Shown: positions 6,568 to 15,303, counted from the first letter of the stretch. The stretch is DNA of 34,319 nucleotides from SZUA-146 sp963922815 (GCA_963922815.1 CAWUKD010000020.1:1-34319); one strand, 5' to 3'. Notes: generated by a model not told the origin, from the sequence alone. A program made the numbers and translations.

Positions 6568-8439
6568 TCAGACTTTGCCAGGCTCGGCCATAATGGCCCC
6601 CATGCGCCTTTCAAGATCAGCTTCCCAGCCACCCCGGTTCTCGCGAATCTTTTGGATATAAGCTTCGTTTTCGAGCGTTGGAACGGCAGGATCATAGTGT
6701 TCCGCGGCCATCAGCATGACTTCGCGATCAAGATCGTTAAACGCATCAACCATGCGCTCTGCCTGATCGCGTGAATAGCCGAGAGCTTCGATGGCAGATC
6801 GGCCGATTCTCAGCGAGCTGTCATACGTTTCGCGAATAATGTCACGACAGCCCGCAAACCACAGGTCGTAGACATGATCCCTGTCAATGGCACGGGCCAC
6901 TATCCTGACGTCGGGGTAGTGATGGAGCACGTACTTGGTGAGCTCGGTAATCTGATCCTTGTCGTCGATAACAATAACCAGTAGCTTGGCCTCGTGAATG
7001 CCCGCAGCGTGCAACAGGTCGGGTCGCGTAGCATCTCCATAGTAGGCCTGCATGCCATACGTCCGGATCAGGTCCAGTTGCTTTGAACTGAAATCAATTA
7101 CCGTAGGCGTGGCACCGGTACCATGAAGCATACGCCGCACCAGTCCACCGACACGACCATGACCGGCGATAATGATCTCGCTCTTTTCTGCAATGGTATC
7201 CATCTCACGTTCTTCTGAATCTGAGAATCGCGGCGCGATCACGCGGTCGTACAGAATAAACAGCGCCGGCGACAGCAGCATCGACAGCGCCACGATCAGC
7301 AACAGCTGATCGGCCAGGGCAGCCGGAATAACGGCGCTCGCCACCGTAAAGGACAGCAGCACAAAGCCAAATTCTCCGGCCTGCGCCAGTCCGAGACTGA
7401 ACAGCCAGCGATCCGGACCGCCGATCTTAAAGACGACCGCGAGTACGTACAGCACCAGCACTTTGATCACCATAAGCGCAAGCGTCAGCGCTACGATCGA
7501 ACCGAGATTATCGAGCAGCAGCGCGAAATTTATTCCTGCGCCAACCGTCATGAAAAAGAGCCCCAGCAGCAGGCCTTTGAACGGATCGATGTTGCTCTCA
7601 AGTTCGTGTCGATATTCACTGTTGGCCAGAACCACCCCCGCTAAAAATGTACCGAGCGCCGGGGACAGACCAACCAGGGTCATCAAAAGGGCAATACCAA
7701 TGACGATCATCAGTGCCGTCGCGACAAACAGCTCGCGAAGCTGAGCGGCTGCAATAAAACGAAACAGTGGCCCGGTCAGGAATGAACCCACCACAATAAC
7801 CGCCGCGATTGCTCCCAGCGTGACCAGAGCAGCGCCCCAGCCGGGCAGTCCGTCAACCAGACTCATCGACGCTCCATGACCGTCGTCGGCGCTGCCTGCA
7901 CCGTGTGACATCGCCTCCAATAATTCTGGCAAAGCCAGCAGCGGTATCAGTGCCAGCATCGGAATAACGGCGATATCCTGGAACAGCAGCACCGAGAAAC
8001 TCGACTGGCCGCCGTCGCTTTTCATCAAGCCTTTTTCGTTGAGCGTCTGCAACACAATCGCCGTGGACGACAGCGCCATCACCAGTCCTATGGCCAGAGC
8101 GACCGACCAGGACTGTCCCAGGATCATCGCGACCCCCATGACCACGGCCGTTGTTATCGCCACCTGGCCACCACCGAGCCCGAGCAGTCTGGATCTCATC
8201 GACCAGAGCAGTTTTGGTTCAAGCTCAAGACCCACAAGAAACAGCATCATGACAACACCGAATTCAGCAAAGTGCTGAAGCGACACCACATCAACGTGCA
8301 GCAGCACGAGGATCGGACTAATGATAATGCCCGCAATCAGATAGCCCAGCACCGACCCAAGCCCGAGCCGCGACGCAATGGGCACGGCCACCACACCAGC
8401 AACCATGAAAATAAACGCCAGCAGCAAAAAGTCAGTCAT
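6568..8439 (-). CDS. KefB/KefC-like cation:proton antiporter (CPA2) with TrkA-N domain
   Basis: A 623-residue inner-membrane protein. Residues 1-400 hold about 12-13 transmembrane segments of the Na+/H+ exchanger (CPA2) fold, with family segments FLVGLELEPKLLW (67-79), ALSSTAIVLQ (122-131), FQDIAVIP (153-160) and LAQAGEFGFVL (351-361). Residues 420-540 form a Rossmann RCK/TrkA-N domain with GHGRVG (426-431), the nucleotide-binding loop, and a C-terminal helical tail. Such proteins exchange K+ or Na+ for protons, often under control by glutathione adducts or nucleotides. AGGAA lies 9 bases before the ATG. No KefF/KefG-like ancillary oxidoreductase is adjacent, so glutathione gating is not shown. 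A His- and Gly-rich periplasmic or cytoplasmic loop occurs at 178-193. Confidence 0.9.
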   Translation of the reverse strand: MTDFLLLAFIFMVAGVVAVPIASRLGLGSVLGYLIAGIIISPILVLLHVDVVSLQHFAEFGVVMMLFLVGLELEPKLLWSMRSRLLGLGGGQVAITTAVVMGVAMILGQSWSVALAIGLVMALSSTAIVLQTLNEKGLMKSDGGQSSFSVLLFQDIAVIPMLALIPLLALPELLEAMSHGAGSADDGHGASMSLVDGLPGWGAALVTLGAIAAVIVVGSFLTGPLFRFIAAAQLRELFVATALMIVIGIALLMTLVGLSPALGTFLAGVVLANSEYRHELESNIDPFKGLLLGLFFMTVGAGINFALLLDNLGSIVALTLALMVIKVLVLYVLAVVFKIGGPDRWLFSLGLAQAGEFGFVLLSFTVASAVIPAALADQLLLIVALSMLLSPALFILYDRVIAPRFSDSEEREMDTIAEKSEIIIAGHGRVGGLVRRMLHGTGATPTVIDFSSKQLDLIRTYGMQAYYGDATRPDLLHAAGIHEAKLLVIVIDDKDQITELTKYVLHHYPDVRIVARAIDRDHVYDLWFAGCRDIIRETYDSSLRIGRSAIEALGYSRDQAERMVDAFNDLDREVMLMAAEHYDPAVPTLENEAYIQKIRENRGGWEADLERRMGAIMAEPGKV

Positions 8440-8467
8440 AAAGAAAGTTCCTGATAATCCGGGGACA

Positions 8468-8498
8468 GTTTACTTATATGTCTCATAAGAAAGTAAAC
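8468..8498. repeat. Short palindrome GTTTACTT...AAGTAAAC
   Basis: Arms GTTTACTT (8468-8475) and AAGTAAAC (8491-8498) surround an inner TATG/CATA pair on the minus strand. It sits between the LytTR gene end and the antiporter start, just after GGGGACA. It may serve as a hairpin after the LytTR gene or be a relic of an extragenic repeat; the 3579-3614 hairpin also begins with GTTTAC. Confidence 0.4.
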
Positions 8499-8530
8499 AC
8501 GGTAGCACAGGCTCCGCTAAACCTTAACGA

Positions 8531-9445
8531 TCAGGCGATCCGTGTAGACCGAACAAACCCTTCACCCAGACGCTGTTGAACCAACGATTTCTTGCGACGA
8601 CTGACAGGAACGCTATGCCCTCCCAACAGCTCCAGCCTCCAGCCGGTACCGGCCTTGCGAAAACTGACAACGGCATCCAGAGCAACCCAGTGCGAGCGAT
8701 GAACGCGTAGCCCACGATCTCCCAGTGTTTTTTCAACATCCTGAAGCGCTCCCAGCACCATGGCTTTGCCTTCGGCGGTGAATACATGCAGATAATGTAG
8801 ATCCGACGAAACCGCGATCAAATCTGTACCGATTGCCGGCGGTAGTCGATCCAGAAACGAATTTGATGGGTTGTCGACAGTCTCTTCACTGTCGGCCATG
8901 GAAGATAGCCCGTCATCGGCATCGTTGTCTGGTTCACGTATTTTACCCAAAGGCACATTTTTCGCGTGATCCACTTCACTGACAGGAAATACCGTCGTCT
9001 GGCCAATATTAATGAGAAACCACGAAGCCAGATAGGAAGGCGCCAGCTCAATAGCCTCCACCAGTATGGCCGCGAGTACGGACATGCGGGCGAACTCGTC
9101 ACCCCAGTCTGAAGCGGCGTCATCGGCCGACAAGGGGAATAGCGATTCAATCCCGAAAGCGAATGGCGCGAAAAGTAATACACCGCCCAGTCCTGAATAA
9201 AACACAAGCCGCCAGTCGCGTACCGATTGCAGGTATCGGGTCAGAACGTGCGCGACGAGAATAGCCGCAGCGAGTCCGATGCCAATGTGAAGGCTCCAGA
9301 AGAGCAATCGTACGGGTGTTGCCAATGAGCGCGTGGATTCAGGTGAAATAGCGGTGAAAAGCACGGTCAGGCCAACGGCCACCAAAATCAGTCGCTGACT
9401 AAAATGCGCTCTTGTGAAATTCATCAAGGTCGGATTGGTGTTCAT
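8531..9445 (-). CDS. Membrane-anchored LytTR-family transcriptional regulator
   Basis: 304 residues. The N-terminal half contains about four hydrophobic helices (roughly residues 18-35, 45-68, 80-100, 120-145), a variable acidic linker spans 155-200, and a C-terminal LytTR DNA-binding domain covers about 205-300 (SDLHYLHVFTAEG, RVHRSHWVALDAV, VPVSRRKK). There is no receiver domain, so phosphorylation by a classical kinase is not expected; the membrane part may sense the signal itself. No clear ribosome-binding site precedes the ATG at 9445 or the internal ATG at 9424. The gene is divergent from an outer-membrane barrel gene, and repeats typical of LytTR sites lie between them, so it probably controls that gene and itself. 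Confidence 0.88.
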   Translation of the reverse strand: MNTNPTLMNFTRAHFSQRLILVAVGLTVLFTAISPESTRSLATPVRLLFWSLHIGIGLAAAILVAHVLTRYLQSVRDWRLVFYSGLGGVLLFAPFAFGIESLFPLSADDAASDWGDEFARMSVLAAILVEAIELAPSYLASWFLINIGQTTVFPVSEVDHAKNVPLGKIREPDNDADDGLSSMADSEETVDNPSNSFLDRLPPAIGTDLIAVSSDLHYLHVFTAEGKAMVLGALQDVEKTLGDRGLRVHRSHWVALDAVVSFRKAGTGWRLELLGGHSVPVSRRKKSLVQQRLGEGFVRSTRIA

Positions 9446-9456
9446 AGGCTGACAGT

Positions 9457-9499
9457 AGCGGTCACTTCGTAAACCGCTTGTGAAATATGCCTACCGCTT
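9457..9499. promoter_or_regulatory. Candidate LytTR operator (ACCGCTT repeats)
   Basis: ACCGCTT occurs as a direct repeat at 9473-9479 and 9493-9499, 20 bp start to start, and the inverted core AGCGGT lies at 9457-9462. LytTR proteins characteristically bind paired direct repeats about two helical turns apart. The second repeat ends one base before a -35-like TTGAAT (9501-9506), which is 17 bp from a weak TATCGG; this position suits an activator of the barrel gene starting at 9599. The same repeats lie 12-55 bp upstream of the LytTR start codon. Confidence 0.5.
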
Positions 9500-9598
9500 A
9501 TTGAATCCCAGGCACTTAGGCACTATCGGGACCGGGCTCAACATGCAACATTGCTATCACCTGCACCACACAAACACATTTACTTTCAGGAGATAATC

Positions 9599-10258
9599 AT
9601 GAAGCGACTTGGACTGGCTTTTCTAATCACTTCCGCGGCGGCCCTTTATGCGGGCCCATCACGAGCCGACGCTGACGATCGGTTTTACGCAACCGCACTG
9701 GTGGGCATTGGTTTTCTCGGATCCGAAACTATCAGCTATCGAGATGAGGCCATCAGCTCCGAGGCCAAAGCCAATTTTGACCTATCCTTCACAGGAGGCG
9801 GGACGCTTGGCTACAATCTCAACGATCAATGGCGCCTTGAGACTGAAATCGTTTACCGCAGAAACGACCTCAACGACATCACGGTTGAAGGCATAGGCAG
9901 CAGCACGGAAGGAGACTTCGCCTCACTCAATATTGGCATCAGCGCGCTGTACAACTTCAAACCTTTTCAAAACGATAAACTAACCGGCTATATGGGCGCC
10001 GGGATCATGCTCACGCAGGAAATCGACATAGACTTTGAAATTAACGGCGAAGAAACGTCATTTGAAACTGATGACGTCGGCTTTCAGCTTCAGTTCGGCG
10101 GGCGCTACGATTTCAGCGAAAAACTCTTTGTCGATGCTGGCGTTCGCTACCTGTCAGTCAGCGGAACCAAACTGGAGTTTCCCGGCGACAGCCGAAGGAC
10201 CGTTGAATCTGATTACTCGCCAATTAGCGTATCACTCGGAGTGGGCTGGCGATTCTAA
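9599..10258 (+). CDS. Outer-membrane beta-barrel protein (porin-like, OmpA/OprF-type barrel)
   Basis: 219 residues from the ATG at 9599, which follows AGGAGA with 5-bp spacing. A Sec signal peptide covers residues 1-24 (cleavage after SRADA). The mature part shows alternating amphipathic strands such as GYNLNDQWRLETEIVYR and QLQFGGRYDFSEKLFVDAG, and ends in WRF with the C-terminal Phe used by the BAM complex. About eight strands are likely, as in the outer membrane protein beta-barrel (OMP_b-brl) family. No enzymatic role is suggested. The preceding intergenic repeats indicate control by the divergent LytTR regulator, and an intrinsic terminator follows. Confidence 0.82.
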   Translation: MKRLGLAFLITSAAALYAGPSRADADDRFYATALVGIGFLGSETISYRDEAISSEAKANFDLSFTGGGTLGYNLNDQWRLETEIVYRRNDLNDITVEGIGSSTEGDFASLNIGISALYNFKPFQNDKLTGYMGAGIMLTQEIDIDFEINGEETSFETDDVGFQLQFGGRYDFSEKLFVDAGVRYLSVSGTKLEFPGDSRRTVESDYSPISVSLGVGWRF

Positions 10259-10305
10259 GCCCGTGCTGTCAGCGGCAGGATCATGCCGCATTAATTCTCT
10301 CGGTA

Positions 10306-10332
10306 ACTCGCGCGCCGGGCGCGGGTCGTTTT
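10306..10332 (+). terminator. Intrinsic terminator of the barrel gene
   Basis: ACTCGCGC and GCGCGGGT form an 8-bp GC-rich stem (one G-U pair) around the loop GCCGG, followed by CG and four T. It begins 48 bp after the stop codon. Confidence 0.55.
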
Positions 10333-10386
10333 GATATCGGGCACGAATATCTCCTAACAGCCTCGCGCCTGGTCGTACCGCCCACG

Positions 10387-12384
10387 TCAACGAGTACCCG
10401 GCATCATCTCAAACAGCGGGTCAAACGCAACGAGCGTAGACCCCAGCTGCTGCAGCACCCGTCCGTCTCCGGCAAGTTTCGCGGTACCGTTTTGAATCTG
10501 CTCTCCGAGCGTAACCTGCTGCATCATCACCGGTACCAGGTCTGCCCTGTTGATGGTAATCGTTGCGTCTGCGTCAGGTGCGGTCACCCCGGCAATGTTG
10601 GTCAGCGTACCGCCACTCATCTCTACAACAAATGACTCGTTGTTGTCCGGGGTAATGAAATTGAGTTTGAACGTTATGCCATCCGCTTTGTGGCTGTCCA
10701 CGCGAATGGCAATCGCATCCCACCACTGCGACGTGGTCAGCGCACGAGCCGTGTCAGGACCGCCAGGGTCGAGTCCGGTTACCGGCTTTACGCCGGCGCG
10801 GAGTTCCTGCACTGCAGAAAGAAAAGAGTTTCTCATGCTGGCACTCTCGTACTGATAGCCAAGCTGCTCGAAAATATCGGCGAGCAGATGTTTTCCGCGT
10901 TCGTTATCCGGCTCTGCGTACACCAGCTTGTTCACAATCTCCATCGCATGTCGATACTGCCCTTCCTGATAAAGGCTGCGCCCTTTCCGGAGAATGTTGT
11001 CGGCGCCACCCATCATCTCGACGTACAGCGGCGCGGAGTCAGACGGCGACAGTGGCGCCAGCGTTGCCGGGTTTCCATCCCAGTAACCCAGATAGCGATT
11101 GATGACCGCGCGCGCGTTGTGGAACTCGGAGCCGTGATACTGACGAACCGACCACCGATTCGCGAGACTGGCCGGGACTTTGTACTGATTGTGAATCTCG
11201 TTAATGGTGACGCCCTGATTGGCCAGGTGCAAAACCTGATTGTTCAGATTGGCGTACGCGTCGCGCTGGGCCCGCATCACCTCCTGAATTCGGGCATTGC
11301 CCCAGCGCGGCCAGTTGTGCGACGCCAGCATGACCTCGGCCTTTGTGCCGAATCGATACAGAGCCTCGTTGATGGCTTTGGACCAGCCAAGGGCGTCACG
11401 AACCAGCGCTCCTCTTAGCGTGTATACGTTGTGTATGGTCGCCGTAATGTTCTCGGCAGCCCAGAACGTTTTGAGTTCCGGAAACCACGTGTTCATTTCG
11501 GCCGGCGCTTCGGTGCCGGGCGTGTTCTGGAACACCATGCGTACGCCGTCAATGGTGTGCTCTTCAAAATCGTCCTCAATCACCAGGTTGGGCGGAATCA
11601 GCCCCAGGCTGCCGCTGGCGGTCGCCTTGCCTATCGCCGAATCAACCTGCCCTCGCGGGCTAACCGGCAACACACGTCCGTACTGGTAGGCCGCCCGGCG
11701 CGTCATGGCATTTCCGGCGTACACGTTTTCCGCGATAGCGTGTTCCATGAAACCGCGTGGCGCCAGCAGCTTGACCTTCCCCGAGACTACGTCTTCCTCA
11801 TCCACCACGCCGCGGATACCGCCAAAATGATCGGCATGCGAGTGCGAATAAACGACCGCAACCACAGGCAGCTCGCCCAATTGTTCATTCGCAAACTTAA
11901 GCGCAGCGGCCGCCGTTTCCTTAACCAGCAGCACATCAAACACGATCCACCCGGTGTCGCCTCTGACCAGCGTCATGTTCGACAGGTCGTATCCGCGCAC
12001 CTGATAAATTCTGTCTTTCACGACTTCATACAAACCGTAGTTCATGTTCAGCGTGGCCTGACGCTGCAGCGACGGGTGAATGCTATCGATGTCTTCGCCG
12101 TTCAGCAGAAAGTCGTACTGACCGATATCCCAGACCTGGTCGCCGTTATCGTCGACAATGCGCCGATAGGACGGTGCAGCAATGAAGCCGCGCTTGTGTT
12201 CGTCAAAGTCGCGACGATCCTCGAACGGCAGACGCGTGCGCAGTTCCTGTTGCAGACGAGTCGTAGCGGCCGATGGGGGGTTGCTCTGCGACCCGGATGG
12301 AGCCTGAGAGTCTACCGTCGCGCAGCCCGGCATGACAACAAATATCAGAACGGTCAGTACACGGCGTGTAAAGGTCATAGACAT
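10387..12384 (-). CDS. Alkyl/aryl sulfatase-like metallo-beta-lactamase lipoprotein
   Basis: 665 residues. Residues 1-21 form a lipoprotein signal with Cys21 after VVMPG. The metallo-beta-lactamase domain carries the zinc motif HSHADH (181-186) followed by FGG. TEAPAEMN (291-298) and RGALVRD (324-330) are typical of the SdsA1-like linear alkylsulfatases, as are AAENI and LASHNWPRWG (around 355). An alpha-helical dimerisation part follows, and the last 120 residues are SCP2-like, the usual C-terminal domain for binding hydrophobic chains. The family hydrolyses primary alkyl sulfates such as dodecyl sulfate to the alcohol and sulfate. Here the enzyme would be anchored in the envelope. GGGGG lies 5 bases before the ATG. 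No sulfate transporter or alcohol dehydrogenase gene is next to it. Confidence 0.88.
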   Translation of the reverse strand: MSMTFTRRVLTVLIFVVMPGCATVDSQAPSGSQSNPPSAATTRLQQELRTRLPFEDRRDFDEHKRGFIAAPSYRRIVDDNGDQVWDIGQYDFLLNGEDIDSIHPSLQRQATLNMNYGLYEVVKDRIYQVRGYDLSNMTLVRGDTGWIVFDVLLVKETAAAALKFANEQLGELPVVAVVYSHSHADHFGGIRGVVDEEDVVSGKVKLLAPRGFMEHAIAENVYAGNAMTRRAAYQYGRVLPVSPRGQVDSAIGKATASGSLGLIPPNLVIEDDFEEHTIDGVRMVFQNTPGTEAPAEMNTWFPELKTFWAAENITATIHNVYTLRGALVRDALGWSKAINEALYRFGTKAEVMLASHNWPRWGNARIQEVMRAQRDAYANLNNQVLHLANQGVTINEIHNQYKVPASLANRWSVRQYHGSEFHNARAVINRYLGYWDGNPATLAPLSPSDSAPLYVEMMGGADNILRKGRSLYQEGQYRHAMEIVNKLVYAEPDNERGKHLLADIFEQLGYQYESASMRNSFLSAVQELRAGVKPVTGLDPGGPDTARALTTSQWWDAIAIRVDSHKADGITFKLNFITPDNNESFVVEMSGGTLTNIAGVTAPDADATITINRADLVPVMMQQVTLGEQIQNGTAKLAGDGRVLQQLGSTLVAFDPLFEMMPGTR

Positions 12385-12646
12385 GGATACCCCCGAAGTT
12401 ATCTACAGACGATTACCAGCAGTATGGTCTTGCGACGCTGACAATCAGAATTACTACAGCATAGATGAGGACATCGAATATGACGAGCCTGACGAAAGCC
12501 CGGTCACAGGCGCCGGCAGTTTTCTAACGCAACGCGCGGGTCTTCCTGCCTTAGCAACCAGTCCAGCGTCCGATGCGTACCTGCTGCGAGCGGATCAGGT
12601 CACACAGCGCCGCCCTGTGCGGGAACAAGAGTTCAAGAGCTGACAT
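12385..12646. other. Intergenic stretch upstream of the sulfatase gene
   Basis: 262 bp between two minus-strand genes. A forward frame from an ATG at 12383, preceded by AAGG at proper spacing, stays open for 86 codons to 12643. Its C-terminal half looks like random translation and it overlaps only the first two bases of the sulfatase start, so I do not call it a gene with confidence. No repeat or terminator is obvious. Confidence 0.3.
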
Positions 12647-13627
12647 TTACGCCAGACGAGCCCGATCATGCGGCAGCGTGTAGTCGATATCCGGCCCTAC
12701 CGGGATAACACCAGTGGGGTTAATGGTGTCGTGACTCCCGTAGTAATGCGCCTTGATGTGCTCAATATCAACGGTGTCTGACACGCCCGGCGTCTGATAA
12801 AGGTCGCGAATGTACCCCCACAGGTTTGGATAGTCGACGAGCCGGCGCCGATTGCATTTGAAATGACCCACATAAACAGGATCAAACCGAACCATGGTGG
12901 TAAACAGCCGCCAGTCCGCTTCCGTTACTGTACCGCCTGTCAGATAGCGACGGGATGCCAGTCGCTCTTCCAGCGAGTCGAGCGTGACGAACAAGGCTCC
13001 CACTGCATCTTCATACGCCGCCTGAGTGGTTGCGAACCCGGCCTTGTAAACGCCGTTATTCACGTTTGAATAAACCAGGTCGTTAATCGTGTCGATTTCC
13101 TCGCGCAGATGCTCCGGGTAATAGTCACCTTCGAGGGCACCAACGCCATCAAAGGCCGAATTGAGCATGCGAATAATCTCCGAGGACTCGTTGGATACAA
13201 TGGTATCTGTCTGCTTGTCCCACAGGACCGGCACGGTTACCCGACCCGTGTAATCGGGATCCGCCGCCGTATAGATTTCGTACATACGATCGGCCTGGTT
13301 AACGCTGTCTGGTATCACGCCGCTCCCCGGTTCAAAGGTCCAGCCCTCGGAGCCCATGTAGGAATTGACGACGGATAGCGTAATCGCATCTTCCAGTCCT
13401 TTGAGTTTACGGAAGATGAGCGTGCGATGCGCCCAGGGACACGCCAGCGAGACATACAGATGATATCGACCCGCTTCGGCCTTAAAGCCGCCGCTACCCG
13501 TTGGGCCAGGATCACCTGAGGGTGTTATCCAGTTGCGAAACGACGCACTTTTTCTGACGAACCTGCCCTTGGTCGACTTGGTGTCATACCAGACGTCCTG
13601 CCATTTTCCTTCGACTAACTGACCCAT
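12647..13627 (-). CDS. yqjG: Glutathionyl-hydroquinone reductase (Xi-class GST)
   Basis: A cytoplasmic enzyme of 326 residues, the usual length for the family. The N-terminal thioredoxin-like half has the active site CPWAHR with catalytic Cys63, and the following TVPVLWDKQTDTIVSNESSEIIRM is the glutathione-binding VPxLxD...ESxxI segment. The helical C-terminal half contains TEADWRLFTTMVRFDPVYVGHFKCN, diagnostic of YqjG/PcpF/ECM4 proteins. They reduce glutathionyl-hydroquinones with a second glutathione and help repair quinone adducts. GAGGA lies about 10 bases before the ATG. The next gene on this strand is a DoxX protein to its right; the 248 bp between them (13628-13875) hold no recognisable feature. 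Symbol by family resemblance. Confidence 0.9.
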   Translation of the reverse strand: MGQLVEGKWQDVWYDTKSTKGRFVRKSASFRNWITPSGDPGPTGSGGFKAEAGRYHLYVSLACPWAHRTLIFRKLKGLEDAITLSVVNSYMGSEGWTFEPGSGVIPDSVNQADRMYEIYTAADPDYTGRVTVPVLWDKQTDTIVSNESSEIIRMLNSAFDGVGALEGDYYPEHLREEIDTINDLVYSNVNNGVYKAGFATTQAAYEDAVGALFVTLDSLEERLASRRYLTGGTVTEADWRLFTTMVRFDPVYVGHFKCNRRRLVDYPNLWGYIRDLYQTPGVSDTVDIEHIKAHYYGSHDTINPTGVIPVGPDIDYTLPHDRARLA

Positions 13628-13875
13628 TTCACTACGTCCTCTTTAAAACTCGATTCAATTATCCTGATCTGAACATCACAGGATGGTCCGTTTGTTGATC
13701 ATCTGCCCGATACGGACATGTTCAAAAATCCTGCCTGTACCATTCAGCCCATCTGCGCCTGTCTGTACTGCTTGGGGATTCACGCCCGTGACCATCGGTT
13801 GTACCGGTCGCTCACTCAGATGAACGAATACATTACCGATCAACGTCCAAAGTCATGTGAAACCCGCTTCCAGAG

Positions 13876-14253
13876 CTACCGCTTGTCCAGACTCAGCTCG
13901 CCTGCGCCATGTCTTGCCAGGATCAGGAAGCCGCCGGCAATCGCGAGGTTTTTCATAAACATGATGAACTGCGTCTGGTCGCCAAAATCGCGGTGGAATA
14001 TGACCGCGGATGCCACGCTGAACCCGGCAAGCGCCAGGGCCACCACCCGCGTCCTGAAGCCCACGGTTATGGCCAGACCCGCACCGATTTCAAACAGGAT
14101 GGTGGGATAAATCAAAATGCCCGGAAGACCCATGGCTTCCATATAGCCCTGCGTGCCTTCCAGAGTTCCTATCTTGTTCAGGCCCGCCAGGATAAATATC
14201 AGGGCGATGAGAACGCGACCGAGCACGCTTAGAACGGGATTGAGTGTGTTCAT
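13876..14253 (-). CDS. DoxX family inner-membrane protein
   Basis: 125 residues from the ATG at 14253, which follows CGAGGA with 7 bases between; an upstream ATG at 14292 has no such site and would overlap the promoter. Four transmembrane helices are visible, with the DoxX marks LIFILAGLNKIG near the N terminus, GILIYPTILFEIGAGLAITVGFRTR in the middle and MFMKNLAIAGGFLIL near the end. DoxX proteins are membrane partners in redox and thiol stress responses in several bacteria; the exact function is not settled. Its neighbour on one side is glutathionyl-hydroquinone reductase, and it is divergent from a LysR gene, so quinone- or electrophile-responsive expression is a fair inference. Confidence 0.85.
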   Translation of the reverse strand: MNTLNPVLSVLGRVLIALIFILAGLNKIGTLEGTQGYMEAMGLPGILIYPTILFEIGAGLAITVGFRTRVVALALAGFSVASAVIFHRDFGDQTQFIMFMKNLAIAGGFLILARHGAGELSLDKR

Positions 14254-14300
14254 GATAATTCCTCGATGTATTGATAATGAGTGTGTTGTCATTGGGGATT

Positions 14301-14351
14301 AGTATGCTGCCGCTCCATTACAAAGACAATTAGCCGTTTTTATGACATACT
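14301..14351. promoter_or_regulatory. Back-to-back promoters between doxX-like and lysR-type genes
   Basis: On the minus strand TTGTCT (14324-14329), a 17-bp spacer and CATACT (14301-14306) fit a sigma-70 promoter for the DoxX gene. On the plus strand AAGACA (14323-14328), a 17-bp spacer and CATACT (14346-14351) fit one for the LysR gene. The two -35 boxes overlap and the -10 boxes are identical, so the whole region is an inverted arrangement. Each hexamer matches the consensus at four of six positions. Confidence 0.45.
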
Positions 14352-14376
14352 GTCGCCATATTGGAGACAATCAAAT

Positions 14377-15303
14377 ATGGACAGATTTGCCAGCATCAGA
14401 GCGTTCACCAAAGTGGTTGAAGCCGAGGGGTTCGCCGCCGCCGCACGCGGCATGGGGCTGTCGCGTTCAGTCGTCAACAAATACGTTATTAATCTTGAGA
14501 ATGATCTCGGCACACAGCTCCTGAGACGGAGCACCCGGCAGGTCACGCCTACTGAAGCCGGCATCGCCTTTTACGATCGCTGCAAGCTGATTCTCAATGA
14601 GCTCGACGAAGCCATCTCTGCCGTCACCGATCTGCAGGAAAAACCGACCGGTAATCTACGCATTAACGCACCGATGTCGTTCGGGATACTGCACCTGTCT
14701 GAAATCATCGCCGAATTCATGACCAATCATCCGGATGTCACGACGGAAGTCGTGCTGAACGATCGCCGCATAGACCCGATTGAAGAAGGGTTCGATATCA
14801 CGCTACGAATTGGCGAGAGCCGCGTATCCACCAGCCTGATCGTCAAAGACATTGTCACAATCAAACGTGTGGTGTGTGCATCTCCCGAATACCTGAAGCG
14901 GCACGGCGAGCCGACAAATGCTACTGACTTGAAAAAACATCGCTGCCTGCACTACGGCTATCAGGCGTCGGGCAGCCAGTGGCGATTGCGTGGCCCCGAA
15001 GGCGACCGGTCTGTCACTATCAATTCCGTCATGTGGTCCAACAACGGCGAGTTACTCAAAGACGCCGCGTTGCGCCACCAGGGTATCGCCCTGCTCCCCT
15101 CGTTTATCGTTGGCGAGACGTTACAGCAAGGCTTATTGACGCCCGTTCTTGAGGCGTACACCCCAAGCGAAGTCACGCTGTCTGCGCTCTATCCGCGTCA
15201 CCGCCACCTGTCGGCCAAGGTCAGATTATTCATCGATCTTCTGGCATCGAAGTTCAAAGACAGGCCTTCCTGGGACTATCCTGCGCCGGCAACTAGAAAT
15301 TGA
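14377..15303 (+). CDS. LysR-type transcriptional regulator
   Basis: 308 residues from the ATG at 14377, with GGAG 10 bases upstream. Residues 1-60 are the LysR winged helix-turn-helix (SIRAFTKVVEAEGFAAAARGMGLSRSVVNKYVINLENDLG is spread over 6-45, with LLRRSTRQVTPTEAG after it), then a linker helix (residues 60-85) and the effector-binding domain to residue 300, which includes RINAPMSFG and the late GIALLPSFIVGE. Such regulators commonly activate the divergent gene when an effector binds; here the target is probably the DoxX gene, and possibly the hydroquinone reductase beyond it. The last 11 bp overlap the end of the convergent barrel gene. Confidence 0.92.
   Translation: MDRFASIRAFTKVVEAEGFAAAARGMGLSRSVVNKYVINLENDLGTQLLRRSTRQVTPTEAGIAFYDRCKLILNELDEAISAVTDLQEKPTGNLRINAPMSFGILHLSEIIAEFMTNHPDVTTEVVLNDRRIDPIEEGFDITLRIGESRVSTSLIVKDIVTIKRVVCASPEYLKRHGEPTNATDLKKHRCLHYGYQASGSQWRLRGPEGDRSVTINSVMWSNNGELLKDAALRHQGIALLPSFIVGETLQQGLLTPVLEAYTPSEVTLSALYPRHRHLSAKVRLFIDLLASKFKDRPSWDYPAPATRN

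Noticed and set aside
9551..9598. Upstream extension of the barrel gene
   Set aside because: AGGAGA sits directly before 9599, where the signal peptide starts.
11431..12441. Long plus-strand frame of 336 codons opposite the sulfatase gene
   Set aside because: It is antisense to an unambiguous MBL-fold gene with all motifs; its translation is Arg-rich and lacks domains.
12383..12643. Plus-strand frame of 86 codons with AAGG upstream
   Set aside because: The C-terminal half is low-complexity and shows no domain; it lies between two well-supported minus-strand genes.
14281..14376. Upstream extension of the LysR gene
   Set aside because: The extended N terminus contains the promoter region and the LysR domain begins naturally at 14377.
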